Shown: in pieces, positions 12,391-12,652 of the stretch
Layout: every line of letters starts with the position of its first letter
Position numbering within the stretch: the stretch's first letter is position 1
NCBI GenBank assembly: GCA_013696915.1
Contig: JACCXR010000141.1
Coordinates: 1-12,652, forward strand
Origin: Euzebyaceae bacterium
GTDB taxonomy: Bacteria > Actinomycetota > Nitriliruptoria > Euzebyales > Egibacteraceae
Direction: 5' to 3'
Length of the DNA stretch: 12,652 nucleotides
Position numbers and translations under genes: made by a program
The notes under the pieces: model-generated
Told to the model about the DNA's origin: nothing
Database searches by the model: none
Seen by the model: the letters and a program-made list of their open reading frames with translations, nothing else

Positions 12391-12396
12391 TACGAT
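12391..12396 (+). promoter_or_regulatory. Candidate -10 box for korA
   Basis: TACGAT fits TANNNT and lies 44 bases before the korA ATG, leaving a leader of about 38 bases that includes GGGAAGAG as a ribosome site. No clear -35 box. It is about 25 bases from the divergent -10 candidate, so the two promoters may interfere. Confidence 0.35.
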
Positions 12397-12440
12397 GGGG
12401 GTTTCGCATCGGTGACGGACAGGGTGCAGGGAAGAGTCAC

Positions 12441-12652
12441 ATGGCCACGAAAACCGTCCAGCGCGTCGACACCGTGACGATCCGGTTCGCCGGTGACTCC
12501 GGCGACGGGATGCAGCTGACAGGTGACCGCTTCACCAGCGTCACGGCGAAGGTCGGCAACGACCTCGCGACCCTTCCCGACTTCCCCGCCGAGATCCGGG
12601 CACCGGCCGGATCGCTGCCTGGGGTGTCCGGGTTCCAGCTGCACTTCGCCGA
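12441..12652 (+). CDS. korA: 2-oxoacid:ferredoxin oxidoreductase subunit alpha, N-terminal part, runs off right edge
   Basis: The first 70 residues are visible: MATKTVQRVDTVTIRFAGDSGDGMQLTGDRF, then NDLATLPDFPAEIRAPAG and LPGVSGFQLHFA. The G-D-S-G-D-G-M-Q-L-T-G and P-A-E-I-R-A-P-A-G segments mark the gamma-type domain at the start of the alpha subunit. These enzymes oxidise 2-oxoglutarate (or pyruvate) with CoA and reduce ferredoxin. The beta subunit (korB), with the TPP site, is expected just downstream outside the window. The ATG has GGGAAGAG a few bases upstream. Substrate choice between 2-oxoglutarate and pyruvate is inferred from the closest sequence pattern I know, in actinobacterial KorA. 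Confidence 0.9.
   Translation, partial: MATKTVQRVDTVTIRFAGDSGDGMQLTGDRFTSVTAKVGNDLATLPDFPAEIRAPAGSLPGVSGFQLHFA

Noticed and set aside
10969..12477. Long plus-strand open frame opposite the cysteine desulfurase
   Set aside because: Antisense shadow; the minus strand carries all PLP and cysteine motifs.
1..12652. tRNA, rRNA, riboswitch, insertion sequence or integrase
   Set aside because: None of the expected cloverleaf, T-loop, transposase or integrase patterns was seen; the excisionase-like protein alone does not indicate a mobile element.

Overview
The window is very GC-rich bacterial DNA that reads as a chromosome segment of an actinobacterium. The signs are the gene order scpA-scpB-rluB-aroH-tyrA-aroA, many GTG starts, TANNNT -10 boxes placed so close to start codons that the mRNAs would be leaderless or nearly so, and a 2-oxoacid:ferredoxin oxidoreductase alpha subunit with the N-terminus I know from actinobacteria. 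The lineage cannot be narrowed further by eye.

Region 1 (1-4147, minus strand) is one compact operon running scpA, scpB, rluB, aroH, tyrA, aroA. Every junction is a stop/start overlap: four are GTGA and one is TAATG. It joins chromosome condensation (ScpAB, partners of SMC), 23S rRNA pseudouridylation, and the chorismate branch of aromatic amino-acid synthesis. aroA runs off the left edge.

Region 2 (4148-6061, plus strand) is divergent from the operon. It holds a 70-residue helical protein of unknown function, an 85-residue excisionase-like DNA-binding protein, a roughly 400-base gene-free stretch with two small perfect inverted repeats, and a 300-residue protein. That protein has a heptad coiled coil encoded by an imperfect 21-base tandem repeat, followed by a PD-(D/E)XK-like C-terminal part.

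Region 3 (6062-10847) is an accessory, decaying block. Intact genes are a DUF1772-type membrane protein, a possibly 5'-truncated membrane protein, an alpha/beta hydrolase, and a VapBC toxin-antitoxin pair (ribbon-helix-helix antitoxin plus PIN toxin). Among them lie fragments: a TetR regulator N-terminus coupled to the DUF1772 gene, a possible MarR C-terminus, a start-proximal stub of an ECF sigma factor with an excellent ribosome site, a mannitol-dehydrogenase C-terminus, a second vapBC-like locus with an internal deletion, and an AbrB-type VapB whose PIN partner carries one frameshift. Palindromic operator candidates sit at the DUF1772 promoter and both antitoxin promoters.

Region 4 (10848-12652) returns to housekeeping. 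A cysteine desulfurase and a TusA-like sulfur carrier lie on the minus strand and end in a hairpin followed by a T-rich tract. korA (2-oxoacid:ferredoxin oxidoreductase alpha) starts divergently and runs off the right edge.

I do not see a clear undescribed multi-gene system. The items most worth checking are the vapBC ghost, the frameshifted vapC, the truncated sigma and TetR genes, the two-gene small-protein operon beside scpA, and the coiled-coil/nuclease-like protein. No tRNA, rRNA, CRISPR array, transposase or riboswitch was recognised.
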